A stretch of DNA of 64,000 nucleotides from CAVXHV01 sp963761445 (lineage in GTDB: Bacteria; Planctomycetota; Planctomycetia; Isosphaerales; Isosphaeraceae). The translations under genes and the position numbers were made by a program. The notes below the pieces were generated by a model. That model worked only from the letters and a program-made list of their open reading frames with translations, ran no database searches and was not told the origin of the DNA. Where the stretch lies: NCBI GenBank assembly GCA_963761445.1, contig CAVXHV010000011.1, positions 1-64,000 on the forward strand. The letters are read 5' to 3'. This document shows, piece by piece, positions 21,123-32,612 of this stretch (its first letter is position 1; each line of letters opens with the position of its first letter).

Positions 21123-24100
21123 GTGTTATCCGCGTGCCCTTCCGAGCTAGATCTCCTGGCGTTTCATCGTGGCACTCTGGCCGAGGGCAAAGTCGATGTC
21201 GTGGCAGAACACCTGGAATTTTGCCCAGGTTGCGAGGCGGCTATCCGTCTCCTTGACCAATGCGCGGATCCGCTCGTCGATGTGATGCGCATGCACATCC
21301 AGTCCCATTCCACGGTGCGATCCATCGACTGGCCACAAACGCACGCGGTAAGAGAACGAGCCGAGGAGGCGGAACCAGACCCGACGGCCAGGGAAAACTG
21401 GCCGAGGCTGCCGGGTTACGAGATCGTTGACGTTCTGGGCCGAGGTGGGATGGGCGTGGTTTTCCGCGCACGACATGTGGCGCTCAGCCGTGTCGTGGCG
21501 CTCAAACACCTGCAAGCGGGCACCGGCTCGAAAAACGCCCGATCTCGAATCGAGGCGCAGGCCCTGGCGGGATTGCACCATCCTAACATCGTGCAGATCC
21601 ATGAGATCGTTGACCACGAAGGCAATCTTTTTCTGTCTCTGGAACTGGTTGAAGGAGGTTCTCTGGCCTCGCACATGCGCGGCAAGCCACTACCGCCAGT
21701 TGAGTCGGCCCGCTTGCTCGAAACCGTGGCTCGCGCCGTCGAACATGCCCACACACGCCACATCGTTCACCGAGATCTCAAGCCGGCCAATATTCTGTTA
21801 AGTGACGATCGGCACGCGGCGGGCGAAAAGGGCGACGCAGCGCTCACCGAGCTCGCCACCTTCATTCCCAAGATCGCCGATTTCGGCCTTGCCAAGCGGA
21901 TGGCGGCCCCGGCGGGCGCCACGCGCGACGGCGACGTGATAGGCACGCCCAGTTACATGGCTCCCGAGCAGGCCGCCGGCAAGTCGGAAAAGATCGGTCC
22001 CGCCGCCGATATCTATGGCCTGGGCGTGATCCTCTACGAAATGGTCACCGGGCGCGTGCCGCTTCAAGGCGTAAACACGCTCGAGACTCTGGTGATGGTG
22101 TGTGAGAGCGAGCCGGTCCCCCCTCGCAGAATTCAGCCGGGACTGCCGCGCGACCTGGAAACGATCTGCCTCAAGTGCCTGCAAAAGGACCCGGCGCGAC
22201 GCTACGGTAGCGCCGCTGACCTGGCGGAGGACTTGCGTCGCTTCCAGGCCACCGAACCGATCGTGGCCCGGCCCACGCCAGTCTGGGAACGAAGCTGGAA
22301 ATGGACCCGCCGGCGGCCGGCACTCGCGGGGCTGCTGACTTTGACCCTCCTCGTCCTCGTGCTGGGTTTTCCGCTAGTGCTTTTTCTCTGGCTCCGTGCC
22401 GACCGCGGCGCTGGCGGAGGTCGGTCGGTCTCGCAACGAGCTAGAAAGCGCCGTCTACGCCGACAACATCAATCTTGCGGACCACGCCATTAACGATGGC
22501 CACGTGGCCGTCGCCCGATCGATTCTTGACAGATGCATGCCCGCTCTCGGCCGGCCGGATTTGCGCCATTGGGAATGGTATTATCTGAATCGGCTTTGCC
22601 ATGCAGACCGGGTCTCCGGCATCAACCACAGCGACAAAACGGACTTCTGGATCTTCGCGCTCAGCTTTCATCCCAAGAACACGTACTTTGTCTCCGCGGG
22701 CGGACTACCGAGCGGAGCACTCACGGGTCAACCGCCGGATGCGCAACGAATCACACCCGGTGAAGCGAAAATCTGGGAGATCGCGACCGGACGCTGTCTC
22801 GCCACTCTCACCGGACACCAAGCTTCGATTCAGTCAGCCGACTTTAGTCCCGACGGTCATTGGCTGGCAACCGGCGCGTCCGACGGCACGGTCCGCCTCT
22901 GGAATGGAGAGACGTTTGCGCTCCACTCTTCGATTCCCGGCGTCAATGCCTATGTTCAATGTGTGCGCTCTGCGCCGGACAGCCGGTCGCTCGCAATCGG
23001 CAATCACGAGTCGGTCATCGTTTGGGACCTGACGAACAAGTGCCGCCGGTACACGTTGCCGACGCCCGTCCGCGGCGGCAATCTCGCGCTCGCGTTCAGC
23101 CGGCAAGGAGATCGGCTGGCCGCCGGCTGGACACTCGCGACCAACGAAAAAGGGCTGGCCATCTGGGATCTCCGCACCGGACTCCCGGTCTCACACCACG
23201 TTTCCCCTGGGCCGGTCGCCGGCTTATCCTTCAGTCCCGACGGCCGTTTTCTAGCGACAGCCGACGGCAGCGACCGGATCCAGGTTTGGGACGCCGAAGG
23301 TTCACGCTTGATTCGTCACCTGTCGGGGCATTCCGAAGACATCAGCTCGCTGATGTTTTGTCCTGACGGCCGGTTGGTATCGGCGGGCGAAGGTCGAACC
23401 GTGCGGATCTGGAACGTGAACGCGGGGCGCGTCGAGGCCGAGTACCGAGGCCATGAAATGGGCATCTTGTGCCTCGCCGTGAGCCCGGACGGTCGGTACC
23501 TGGCTTCGGCCGACAAGCTTGCCCAGGTGAAGCTCTGGGACTCGCACAAGAATCCCGGGGGCGTCGCGTTTAATTCATGCAGCGGACAGGGCGAGTATCT
23601 TGGCCAGCTCACATTCTCGGCGGACGGCCCAAGCATTCTGACCGTGGCCGACGACCTTGAAGCTCCCGACCACCATTACCTTGACATTCGAGACGCGTCG
23701 ACGGGCCTTATGAAAGGCCGGCTCTCGCTCCAGCCGCGCCTCAATAACCAGGGATTGCATCGAATTCTCGCATTCAGCGGCGATGGGCGTCGCCTGTGCG
23801 GCCTTGATTGGGCCGATCACGATTCGGTGCGGGTTTATGACACGGCGAACGGCTCGACGATCGCAAGCAGTCGTGCACCCGAAGTGAGTATCAACGCAGT
23901 GGCAATGACTCATGATGGCGCAAGCTTTGCTCTATCGGGATGGAGGTTTGTCACATCGGGGCCAGAACCGATCTTGCGCACCGAACTTTCCATCCGCGAT
24001 TCGAACACTGGCCAGCGGCTTCGAACCATCGGGTTGCCTGCCGGCCATGTGCCGACGCAACTGGCCTTCAGCCCCGATGGCCGGCGCCTGGCCGTGTCGA

Positions 24101-24582
24101 CCCGCCCAACAGTCGTGGAAAACGGCGAGCTCTCACGGCTTCCTCATGCCTTGGTCCACATCTGGGATGTGATCGGCCGGCAGGCCCCCCTCCTTCTCGA
24201 TATTCGCCACGAAGCTGCGTGCATGTGCCTGTCGTTCAGTCCTGATGGAAATCGCCTGGCGTCCGTCGGCTTGGATAACACATTACAGATGGTGAACGCG
24301 CACACCGGACGTGCGGTCTTTCGCGCGGCAACCAACTCTGGCTCGCCGACCAGCGTGATCTTCAGCCCCGATGGCCGTCGGCTGGCCGTGGCCGGCATGG
24401 ACGGCGTCGTCCGTTTGTGGGATGCAGCCAACGGCAATGCGTTCCAATCGCTACGGGGTTTTGGCCCCCGGGGAAGCGGGCATTACGGCTTTACTGCCCG
24501 GTTGGCGTTCAGTCCCGACGGCTCGCGCCTGGCGTCCAACGATTGGGACGGCACGGTTACGATCTGGGATGCGAGTCCGTAG
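21123..24582 (+). CDS. Zinc-finger / Ser-Thr kinase / WD40 membrane signalling protein (frameshift near 22415)
   Basis: One protein of about 1150 residues; the frames 21123-22493 and 22396-24582 join across an indel near 22415, just after the transmembrane segment. Residues 1-50 hold a C..H..CPGC cluster (CPSELDLLAFH, then HLEFCPGCE), resembling the zinc-binding anti-sigma (zf-HC2) fold. A kinase domain starts near residue 99: glycine loop GRGGMGVVF, VALKHL lysine, HRDLKPANILL catalytic loop at 216-226, DFG at 253-255, then YMAPEQ, all intact. A helix of about 25 hydrophobic residues precedes the frameshift. The outer part is a series of WD40-like repeats with SPDGR signatures. The start is the GTG at 21123. 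It diverges from the ECF sigma gene, suggesting that it senses a signal and controls that factor. Confidence 0.88.
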
Positions 24583-24596
24583 ATATTGACGACCCA

Positions 24597-26702
24597 CTAG
24601 GGCCCGAAAATGTTGTTATTGGAAGTGGAAGCATAATTCAGCTTCACCGACGTCGCACCCACAAGCGTCAAGCTGCCGCTCGCGACGTAAATGCCACCGC
24701 CGACTCCCTGCCCACCGCCGTTGCCGCCATCGGCCCGGTTCAAACTAACCAGCGAATCGATGAGCGTCGCCGTGCCGCCACTGCAATAAACTCCACCGCC
24801 ACTACCGTTTCCACCGTCGGCCCCGCCTTCGGCCAGGTTGCCGATGATCGCCGAACGCGTGATTAAAAGCGCCCCACCATTCGCGATAGCGCCTCCTTGG
24901 CCGATGCCACCTACCGCGCCGCCTGTCCCCTGGCCACCCTCGGCCTCGTTGGCCGCAAGCGTACAGTTCGTAAGGCTGAGAGGCCCGAAGTTCTGAATGG
25001 CTCCGCCTGCGGCAAGGCCGCCCTGGTTACCCACTCCGGATGCGGCGCCGCCGATTGCCTTGTTGCCCATGAAGACGGTTTGCTCGGCCGTCACGGCGAC
25101 ACGGGCAAACAGGCCGCCACCGACCGAAACGGCGCCCCCGGGTTGGCAGCTCGCCGTGTTGTTCAAGAGCAAGCTGTTTGACAAGCTTACAGGGGTCTGT
25201 CCAACTGCAAAGATCGCGCCGCCGATTCCAAAGCCGCCGTTCGGCCCTCCGACGGCCTGGTTCGCGATAAAGCTAGTGCCGGTCACGGCGAGTGTCCCGG
25301 CGAATCCTTCGCTGGCCAGCGCTCCTCCCAGGGCAGCGCCACCCGGGTCCGACGACGTTGCCGGCACAACGGCCGCGTTACCTTGGAATGTGCAACCGGT
25401 GAAACTCGAGGAGTTCGACTGTCCAAACGAAGAGTCCACGTTGATCTTCACGGCCCCTCCCTCGACATCATAGTCGCCCCTGGCCGTGTTACCGGTAAAC
25501 GACGTCCCTGTAACCGAGGCTGTAATACCGATGTCGCAAAAAATGGCCCCGCCGAATCCGACGGCCGCAAACACCGAGTTTCCCTGAAACGTGCTACTCG
25601 AGATGTCCAGATTGCCCTCGCCAAGGTCGAAATCATCAAAGTTGCTCATATAGATTGCTCCGCCCACCGCAGAGCTCTCGAAGCCCGAATTCGCACCCAC
25701 GCACGTGTTTCCCGTGAACCGGCTGCCGGTGATGGTTACCGTCACCGGGCCCGTGGCGTCGATCGCACCACCCAGGCTGCCGTACGTATTATTGCTGTTG
25801 CCGGCCGAATTGTTCGCGAACGTGCTACCGGTGATCGTCATTGGGCAATCGCTGTCCTCGATGGCCCCGCCGCCGTAGGGCGCCGAGTTGTTGCTGACGC
25901 TGCTGTTCGTGATGTTCAACTCGCCCGCTACGAAGCCGTAACCGATGAAGATAAGGATGCCACCGCCACTGCTTGCCGAGTTGTTGTTCACGACACTGCC
26001 CGTCACGGTCGCGGTGCCGAGACTCTCAAAGCCGCCTCCGAAGCTGACGGCCGAATTGTTCGTGATCGAACTGCCGCTGATACTCAAGCTTCCGCCGGCG
26101 TTGTTCAGGATTCCGCCGCCCACGTTGCTCGTATTATTACTGACCACGCTGTTCGTGATCGTCAGCGTGCCGTCGTTCTGAATCCCTCCTCCATCATAGG
26201 CGGCCGAATTGCTAGTGATGGTGCAACCGTCGACTGTGAGCGTCCCATAGTTTGAGATTCCGCCGCCCCCATAGCCAAAGCCGGTCCCTCCTTTGCCTCC
26301 CGTGATCGTCAGACCCGAAACCGAGGCAGTTACGTTGGCAGCGACCACAAGATCCTGAAAAGTGTTATTGCCGTTGATCGTGACGTTCTTCGCCCCCGGT
26401 CCGTTGATCGTCACGTCGGTTTGGACCTCGAGCGGCCCACTGGAGAGCCAGATCGTCCCGAAAGCGGATTTAGCGAACTTGATCGACTCGCCGGCAACCG
26501 CCGCAGCTAAGGCGCCGCGCAATGAACCGCTACCGCTGTCGTTGTCGTTGGTGACCGTGAGCGTGCTCAAGAGCGCGCACGATTCCAGTGCAGCCACCCA
26601 CGGCTGAGTCCGCAGCGCTGCTCGGCGCGACTGTCGCCGCCGGTGACCTTGTGATTCGCCCGACCAACGACCCGAGAACCCGCCGAAACGAAGAACCTGC
26701 AT
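24597..26702 (-). CDS. Secreted right-handed beta-helix repeat protein
   Basis: A complete 701-residue protein. It has a basic N terminus, the export-linked motif LESCALLSTLTV at about residues 39-50, then the conserved opening of planctomycete and chlamydial-type polymorphic proteins (LTVTNDNDSGSGSLRGAL). The rest is about 25 short beta-helix turns of the form GGGISNYGTLTVDGCTITSN, rich in Gly, Ser, Asn and Thr, with no dockerin or PEP-CTERM tail. The start ATG at 26702 has aaggga about nine bases upstream. It is probably an extracellular fibre or adhesin. It is convergent with the kinase-WD40 gene, only 14 bases apart, with no visible terminator hairpin. Confidence 0.85.
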   Translation of the reverse strand: MQVLRFGGFSGRWSGESQGHRRRQSRRAALRTQPWVAALESCALLSTLTVTNDNDSGSGSLRGALAAAVAGESIKFAKSAFGTIWLSSGPLEVQTDVTINGPGAKNVTINGNNTFQDLVVAANVTASVSGLTITGGKGGTGFGYGGGGISNYGTLTVDGCTITSNSAAYDGGGIQNDGTLTITNSVVSNNTSNVGGGILNNAGGSLSISGSSITNNSAVSFGGGFESLGTATVTGSVVNNNSASSGGGILIFIGYGFVAGELNITNSSVSNNSAPYGGGAIEDSDCPMTITGSTFANNSAGNSNNTYGSLGGAIDATGPVTVTITGSRFTGNTCVGANSGFESSAVGGAIYMSNFDDFDLGEGNLDISSSTFQGNSVFAAVGFGGAIFCDIGITASVTGTSFTGNTARGDYDVEGGAVKINVDSSFGQSNSSSFTGCTFQGNAAVVPATSSDPGGAALGGALASEGFAGTLAVTGTSFIANQAVGGPNGGFGIGGAIFAVGQTPVSLSNSLLLNNTASCQPGGAVSVGGGLFARVAVTAEQTVFMGNKAIGGAASGVGNQGGLAAGGAIQNFGPLSLTNCTLAANEAEGGQGTGGAVGGIGQGGAIANGGALLITRSAIIGNLAEGGADGGNGSGGGVYCSGGTATLIDSLVSLNRADGGNGGGQGVGGGIYVASGSLTLVGATSVKLNYASTSNNNIFGP

Positions 26703-27050
26703 GGTGATGATCCCTTACTGAAAAGACGGCGCATGGATGAATTCAGACGGAATTTGACAATCGATGAGAACTGCGCATCCCGAACTGAATCGCCAGGTCG
26801 CGGACGGCCGCGCGGGCCGAACATCCCCCGGATGGTGCGCGAGCGAGAATGCGACTTGATTCGCTAGAATGGAAGGCGACGCCCCGGCAGAAATGGGGCG
26901 CACCCGATAAATGAAATCGAAATTCTCCAGGCCGCCGCCGCGGCTACGGGGTGACGCGCCCGGTGCCGACATTTCGATGATGGATGCCGGCCGCCACAGC
27001 CGTGCCTGGGTGTCTGGCTCGTCAGGCCAACGCCCTGGCCCGCTGAACGT
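26703..27050. other. Intergenic region with a short dispersed repeat
   Basis: This is upstream DNA of the beta-helix gene and downstream DNA of the methyltransferase gene. A short copy of the dispersed repeat in reverse orientation (tgggtgtctggctcgtca) lies near 27005-27025. No gene is supported. Confidence 0.4.
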
Positions 27051-28119
27051 TCAGCAGCGGGTCAACAGGGCGGCCACCAGGACGTAGCGCCACAGGTAGC
27101 GCTGCGGCTCGGCCAGCAGCCGGGCCCCCACGCGCTCATAGAGTCCCTCAACTGCCCCGCCTTCCCCGTCGGGTTGGCTGAAGGCCGCCCGCACGACCGG
27201 CTCGGAGATGGGCGCAAGAAGCCGGTGAAGGCCGCGGCGTAAGCCGCCACGTCGCCGCCGCGCCGGAGCTCCACCCCAAAGGGGGTCGACACCTCCAGCG
27301 CCTCGGCGCACGCGACCGCGAACGCGCCGCGCACCGGAGAGCCTTCTCGCTCCAGGGGCGCGATCAACTCCTCCACCGTGCGGAAATGCCACGGCAACGT
27401 CAGGCGCTCATACTGCTCGCGCGCAACCGCCCGGCAGACACCAGGTCGAGGCATGCGTCGTTGAGGAGCTCCGCGACCCCGTCGGCGACGCGGTCCCGCT
27501 CGGTGTCGCCTGGGCTCGCCAGCAACAGCTTGCCTCCCGGCACCAGTTCCCGCGCCCTGCACTCCAGGAGCCGCACCAAGTCCTGCTCCGCCTGCTGTGT
27601 GAACGCCAGGGAGACCTGCGACGACACGGCCCGCCCTGGCCGGGGCCGGCGGTAGATGATAGCATCGGGCATGGGCACCGCGGGCAGCCGGTCGAGCCAG
27701 TGAATGGCGTTGAAGCAGATAGCGAGGTGGACCGTGCCGCGCGGCAGCAGTGGGCCGTAGAACGAGCCCGCCACAGCAGCGGGGTAAACTCCCGCGTCCA
27801 TGAGGCCGGCGCCCCGGCCCGCCTCCAGGTTGGCGAACAGCCGGTTGAAGTCGTTGCCCGGCAGGTCGCTGTAGACCGTCTGCACGGGCCCCCCGGTGCG
27901 CCCCCGCAGCCCCGCCACGACGGCCCCCATCAGGCGGACCGCGTTGCCCCCCTCCGCGGAGCCGAGGTCCAGGACGGTGACTGGCTGACCGGGGGGCGGC
28001 AGCGGCAGCGTTGCGACGGCATCCTCCACCCAGCCCTGGAGGGCCTGGATTGAGGAAAGCTGCGCCCCCGAATGTTGGTCATAGTATCCCGCGCCCTTCA
28101 TCCCCGTTGTTGCTGGCAT
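27051..28119 (-). CDS. SABATH-type SAM-dependent carboxyl methyltransferase (two frameshifts)
   Basis: The N terminus MKGAGYYDQHSGAQLSSIQA and the SAM-binding segment VTVLDLGSAEGGNAVRLM match the SABATH/Methyltransf_7 family, which methylates carboxyl groups of small acids such as salicylate or jasmonate in plants and has scattered bacterial homologues. Other family blocks are SFYGPLLPRGTVHLAICFNA, then HWLDRLP, and ELVPGGKLLL followed by a GDTERDRV stretch. After an indel near 27447 the frame continues as REQYERLTLPWHFRTVEELI, and after a second near 27220 as EPVVRAAFSQPDGE to the end (RYLWRYVLVAALLTRC). Total length is about 355 residues, normal for the family. The ATG at 28119 has gagg eight bases upstream; an ATG at 28164 is an alternative. 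The substrate is unknown, and there is no pathway context. Confidence 0.75.
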
Positions 28120-28227
28120 GCTGCATACCTCGATTTTGCAACCTGGCGCTGTTGCATCCTCCATTATGCGAGGCCGGCCCGCCAGGAGGCCCTGCCTGGC
28201 TAGCCAGGCGGCGCGGGGCCCCTTTTT

Positions 28228-28721
28228 TTAGAAGCTTCTCACGCTAAGGTACAGCAGGCGGCCATCGGGCTGAAGGAGCACGGCGCCGCCGAACCGCGTC
28301 ATCGACGGTAGGGCTCGATTCAAGGCATCAGACGTCCAGAAGGGGCCGTGGATCTCCGGAAAACCCTCCCCCGGGGGATGTAATGGCGAGGGAATCACGT
28401 CTCCGTTCGACTGCGCCACTCGTATCGATCCAGTAGTTCCTTTGTCTGCGCAGGAGTAAGCACCACGTAGGCCCGAATAAAGAACTCTGGGGGCGATGGC
28501 ACGGAGCTCCGTGAATCAACGTGCACCGCCCCCCCAACCCACGAACACCGCTCGAAGTCCCCCAGAAAATGGAATCGCTTTTGCAACGGCGCCTTGTCGG
28601 TTCTTTGAACAGAAGCGGTCGCCGTCTCCCGCGCACGCTGACCGCGGAGCACCGGCAGGCAAATGAGCGCGCAAGCGGCCGAGGTTCCGATGGCCCCAAG
28701 AATAAGCTTCGTCTTCGTCAC
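28228..28721 (-). CDS. Small membrane-anchored hypothetical protein (frameshift near 28405)
   Basis: The GTG at 28721, eight bases after gggagg, opens a protein with one N-terminal hydrophobic helix (LILGAIGTSAACALICLPVL), then a soluble part with LQKRFHFLGDFERCSWVGGA. An indel near 28405 separates it from the second frame (SNGDVIPSPLHPPGEGFPEI to the end RLLYLSVRSF), giving about 163 residues. The function is unknown. A truncated copy, about 88 percent identical in DNA over some 205 bases, lies at 41260-41469 on the same strand, on the other side of the kinase block. Confidence 0.55.
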
Positions 28722-28850
28722 AACTGCACCTCCCTGCCAATGCGGGTGATACTGTATTTCGGGCCGGAAGCCGAGACGCGATTCGCGTGCCCATGATTCT
28801 AAGCGCTGGATGGAATCCGCGTAATCATCTCGCTGCCTCGGTCCCCTCGG

Positions 28851-31800
28851 TTATCGCCCTCCAGCGGCATTGGCCGGTTCATCTGGCATCGGCGTGGCGT
28901 CCCAGACCTGGACCTCCGCTTCGCGCCGCGAGCCGCCCGGGATGTACGACAGGCGGTGACCGTCGCGGCTGAAGGCCAGGCCGCTCCGTCCCAGCTCGTT
29001 ATTGCCGATGCGGTCGACGCCGGTCGTCTGGAGCGTCAACACCTCCCGGCCGCCGGCCAGGTCCCACAGCTTCACCTCGGCTGCCCGCGTCGGGTCCGAG
29101 GCGAGCGAGGCCAGCCGCGTCCCGTCGGGGCTGAACGCGACCATCCAGGTCATGTAGCGATGGCCGGCGAGCACGAGCCGCTCCCGACCGCTATCGGCGT
29201 TGAGCACCTCGATCATCCCAGCCTCGCCCACGTCACCGACGGCTATGGCCAGCGACGTGCCGTCCGGGCTGTAGACCAGGCCGCCGACATAACGGTGCGC
29301 GAACTTCCGCGTCACGACCCTTTCGCCCGACGCAACATCCCAGACCCGGAGCTCGCCCGTTTCCTCTCGACCGGGCGTGGCGGAAATCCCGACCGCGAGC
29401 CGACGCCCGTCGGGGCTGAACGCCAGGTTGGCCACGTACGGCACGTCCAGATTCAGCCGCTCGCGGCCCGTCTCGAGGTCCCATGACAAGACCCGGTGCT
29501 CCTGCTCCAATCGGGAATCGTTCAAGTACCCCCACCATGCCGTCGCCAACCGTCGCCCGTCGGGGCTGAAGGCGAAGGAATGGAAGGAACCGCCCTCGTC
29601 GTCGCGACGGAGCACCTCCCGGCCCGCGGCGAGATCCCAGACGCGCAGCCGGGCGACCCCGTTTCCTCGGCCGCCACTCTGCGCGTCTTCCCAGGCGGAG
29701 TATGCCAGGCGGGTGCCGTCGCGGCTGAGCTCGACCCTCATGGAACTTCGGGAAGAGGCTTTGTGGCCCGCGGAAGCGTCCGTCACGGTGAAAAGGATGT
29801 GGCCCGCCTCGTCCCAGACTTTCAGCGTCGTCCCATCGGGGTCCTTGAAAGCGGCGGCGAACCGCGAGCCAGCGGCGGCCGCCGCCGCCGCGATGCTGCC
29901 GGTACGCTCCGACCCCTTCACGACGACTCGCTGCTCTCGAGACGCGATCTCCCACGTCAAGACCGTGCCGCCGTCGCCGGACGCGGAGACGCGCCGGCCA
30001 TCGGCACTCCAGGCCATCTGGATCATGAGGGCGGTCCTCCCCTCCAGGATCATCTCGGGGGCGCGGCCGCCCCCCGCCCCGCCGGTCGTCACGTCCCAGA
30101 TCCGCACCCGGCCGTCCGCCCCGATGCCGGCCAGGCGCGAGCCGTCGGGGCTGAAGGCAATCGCTCCCGACGCCCCGGCGCCCGGGGCCGACGCGAGTTC
30201 GAGGACCTCTTGGCCCGAGCCGGCATCCCGCAGCCGGTACGACGCCCCCGCACCGCCGATCTCCGCCAGGCGACGGCCGTCGGGGCTAAACGCCAGCCCC
30301 AAGGCCCCCGGTCGCGTCGCGTACTGGAGCCGCCCCTCGCCCGTTCCGGCGTCCCAGACGCGGACCTCGCCCTGTGACCCGGCCACATCGGGACCGGCGG
30401 GCTTCGTGAAGGCTGCCAGGCGGGTACCGTCGGGGCTGAACGCCAGGCCCAAGCCCAACGGGACTTGCCGGCCCGGCAGGGGGATCAGCAGCCGCTCCTC
30501 GCCGCTGTCGAGATCCCAGATCTTCAGGTCGCTCCCTGTCCCATCTTCCGGCCGGTCGGTCACGACGGCCAACCGTCGGCCCGGGTTGTCGAAAGACACG
30601 GAATGTGGCCAGCGGGCGAAGTCGCCGAGAGTGCTCACGTCGCGACCGGTCTCCCAGTCGAAGACCTTGAGCCGCCAGGCTTGCTGACCGGACCCGGCGC
30701 GGACGCGAAACGCGAACACGAACCGCTTACTGTCGGGACTGAATACGCGCGGGAACTGATAATTGGTCATCGTCTCGCCCGGTAGGGGGACGATGCTGCG
30801 CACCTCGCGGCCCGAGGCCACGTCCATCAGCGGAAGCTCGATCCTCGGGCCCGCGTCCGCCCCCCCCGATTGACCGGAGTCCCTGAGCCAGACGTATCGA
30901 GTCCCATCGGGGCTGAGTGCCCCGGCCAGCCAGCCGCGGGCCAGCCGGACCGCGCGAATCGTCGCGCCGAGCCGTCTCAGGTAATGCCACTCGAAGCCGC
31001 GGAGATCGGCCTCGCCCGGCCGGGGCTTCTGGCCGTAGAGCAACTCGCGCATCCGGAGGATGTCGCCCGACTCGCGGGCTTCCTCGGCAAGCTGGATGTC
31101 GGCGGTGTAGAGCGACCGCTTGAGCGCCTCCCGGGAGGCTTCGGCCTCCTTGCGGCCGGCCGTGGCCAGGTCGCGCTGCGACGTTGCTTCACGCCCGGCG
31201 GCCAGCGCCCGCTCGCGCTCCGCCCTGGCCCGCCACTCGGCCCGCCGCGCCACCCCGGCCTGCCACACGCTGACAATGGCGGCGGTCACCAGAAGCACGA
31301 CGAAGCTCGCCGCCACCGCGATCGGTGCCCGATGCTTGCGGCGAACTTCCGCAGACGGTACGACGCCGACGGCGGGCACGCCTCCACCGGCTCGTCGTTC
31401 AGGTACCGCTCCACGTCCTGCGCCAGCCCGATGGCTGTCTCGTATCGCCGAGTCCGATCCTTCTCCAGGCACTTCATCGCGATCCAGTCCAGCTCCCCCC
31501 GCATCAGCCTCGCCAGCTTCCCCGGCTCGGTCTTCCGCTGCGCCGAAATCGACGGCAGCGCCGCACGTGACGCGCTCAGCCGCGTGCTCGGCCGGGGCGG
31601 CTCTTCTTCCTTGATCCGCCGCAGGATCTCCGCATAACCCGCCTCACGCAGCGACATACGCTCCAGCGGCGTCGTCCCCGTCAACAACTCGTACAGCAGC
31701 ACGCCCAGCGCATACACATCGCTGCGCGTGTCCACACCCAGGCGCGCTCATCTCGGCCTGCTCCGGACTCATGTACTCCAGCGTCCCGATGATCGACCCG

Positions 31801-32576
31801 TACTGCGTGAACATCGTCCGCTCCGTCAGCCGCTGGTCCACTGCCTTGGCCACCCCGAAGTCGATCACCTTGGCCACAGGCTTGCCGTCGTACATCGTCA
31901 CCAGCACGTTCGACGGCTTGATGTCCCGGTGGATGATCCCCTTCTGGTGCGCGTGCTGGATCGCACGGCACACCGGCACGAACAGCTCCAGCCGCTCACG
32001 CGGCGTGAGCTGGGCGTCGTCGCAGTATTTCGTGATCGGCACGCCGTGCACCAGCTCCATCACGAAATACGGCCGGCCGGTCTCCGTGGTCCCGGCATCC
32101 AGCACCCGCGCAATGTTCTGGTGGTCCATCAGCGCCAGCGCCTGACGCTCGGCCTCGAACCGGGCGATCACCTGTCGGCTGTCCATCCCCGGCTTGATGA
32201 TCTTCAGCGCCACGCGGCGGCGGACGGGGTGCTCCTGTTCGGCCATGTACACGGCGCCCATGCCCCCCTCGCCCAGCGGCTGTAACAGCTTGTATGGGCC
32301 GATCCGGCTCAAGGGCCCTTCGCCGTTCGGACGGGCCTCCGCCGGAGTGCGCGGGCCGTCGGCCGGCGTGAACGCGTCGGTCAACCCGGCGTCCGCCGCC
32401 GGCTGCTGGAGGAAGCTGCCGGCGTCGGCATAGGCCCGGAGCAGGGCGTCGACCTTGAAGCGCACAGCGTCGTCGTCGCCGCAGGCCCGCTCCAGGTAGT
32501 CACGTCGTGCCCCCTCGTCGACGATCTCCGCGGCCTCGTCGAAGATGGCTTTCACGCTTTGTTCTCCGGCGTGCAT
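28851..32576 (-). CDS. Ser/Thr kinase-WD40 membrane protein A (two frameshifts)
   Basis: One protein of about 1240 residues. Frames join near 31738 and near 31340. Layout: a short N-terminal conserved helix (VKAIFDEAAEIVDEGARRDY); a kinase domain with GEGGMGAVYMA, VALKIIKPGMDS, HRDIKPSNVLVT, IDFGVAK and YMSPEQAEM, all catalytic residues present; a proline-rich linker; one transmembrane helix (PIAVAASFVVLLVTAAIVS); a coiled-coil-like ERERALAAGRE stretch; then FEWHYLRRL and a series of WD40-like blades with FSPDGRRLA to the end. It lies 36 bases downstream of kinase B in the same direction, behind the ECF sigma gene, so the three probably form one transcript. The kinase half is almost identical to kinase B while the WD40 half differs clearly, suggesting shared output and different inputs. 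Confidence 0.88.
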
Positions 32577-32612
32577 GGCTCGGGCCCTCGCCTTGATCGA
32601 TGTCTCCCAAGC

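Noticed and set aside
28851..32576. Reading the kinase and WD40 parts as separate genes
   Set aside because: The breaks fall at different places in the paralogues and at 22415 in the other kinase, and the transmembrane and linker sequence continues across them, so single fused proteins with indels fit better.
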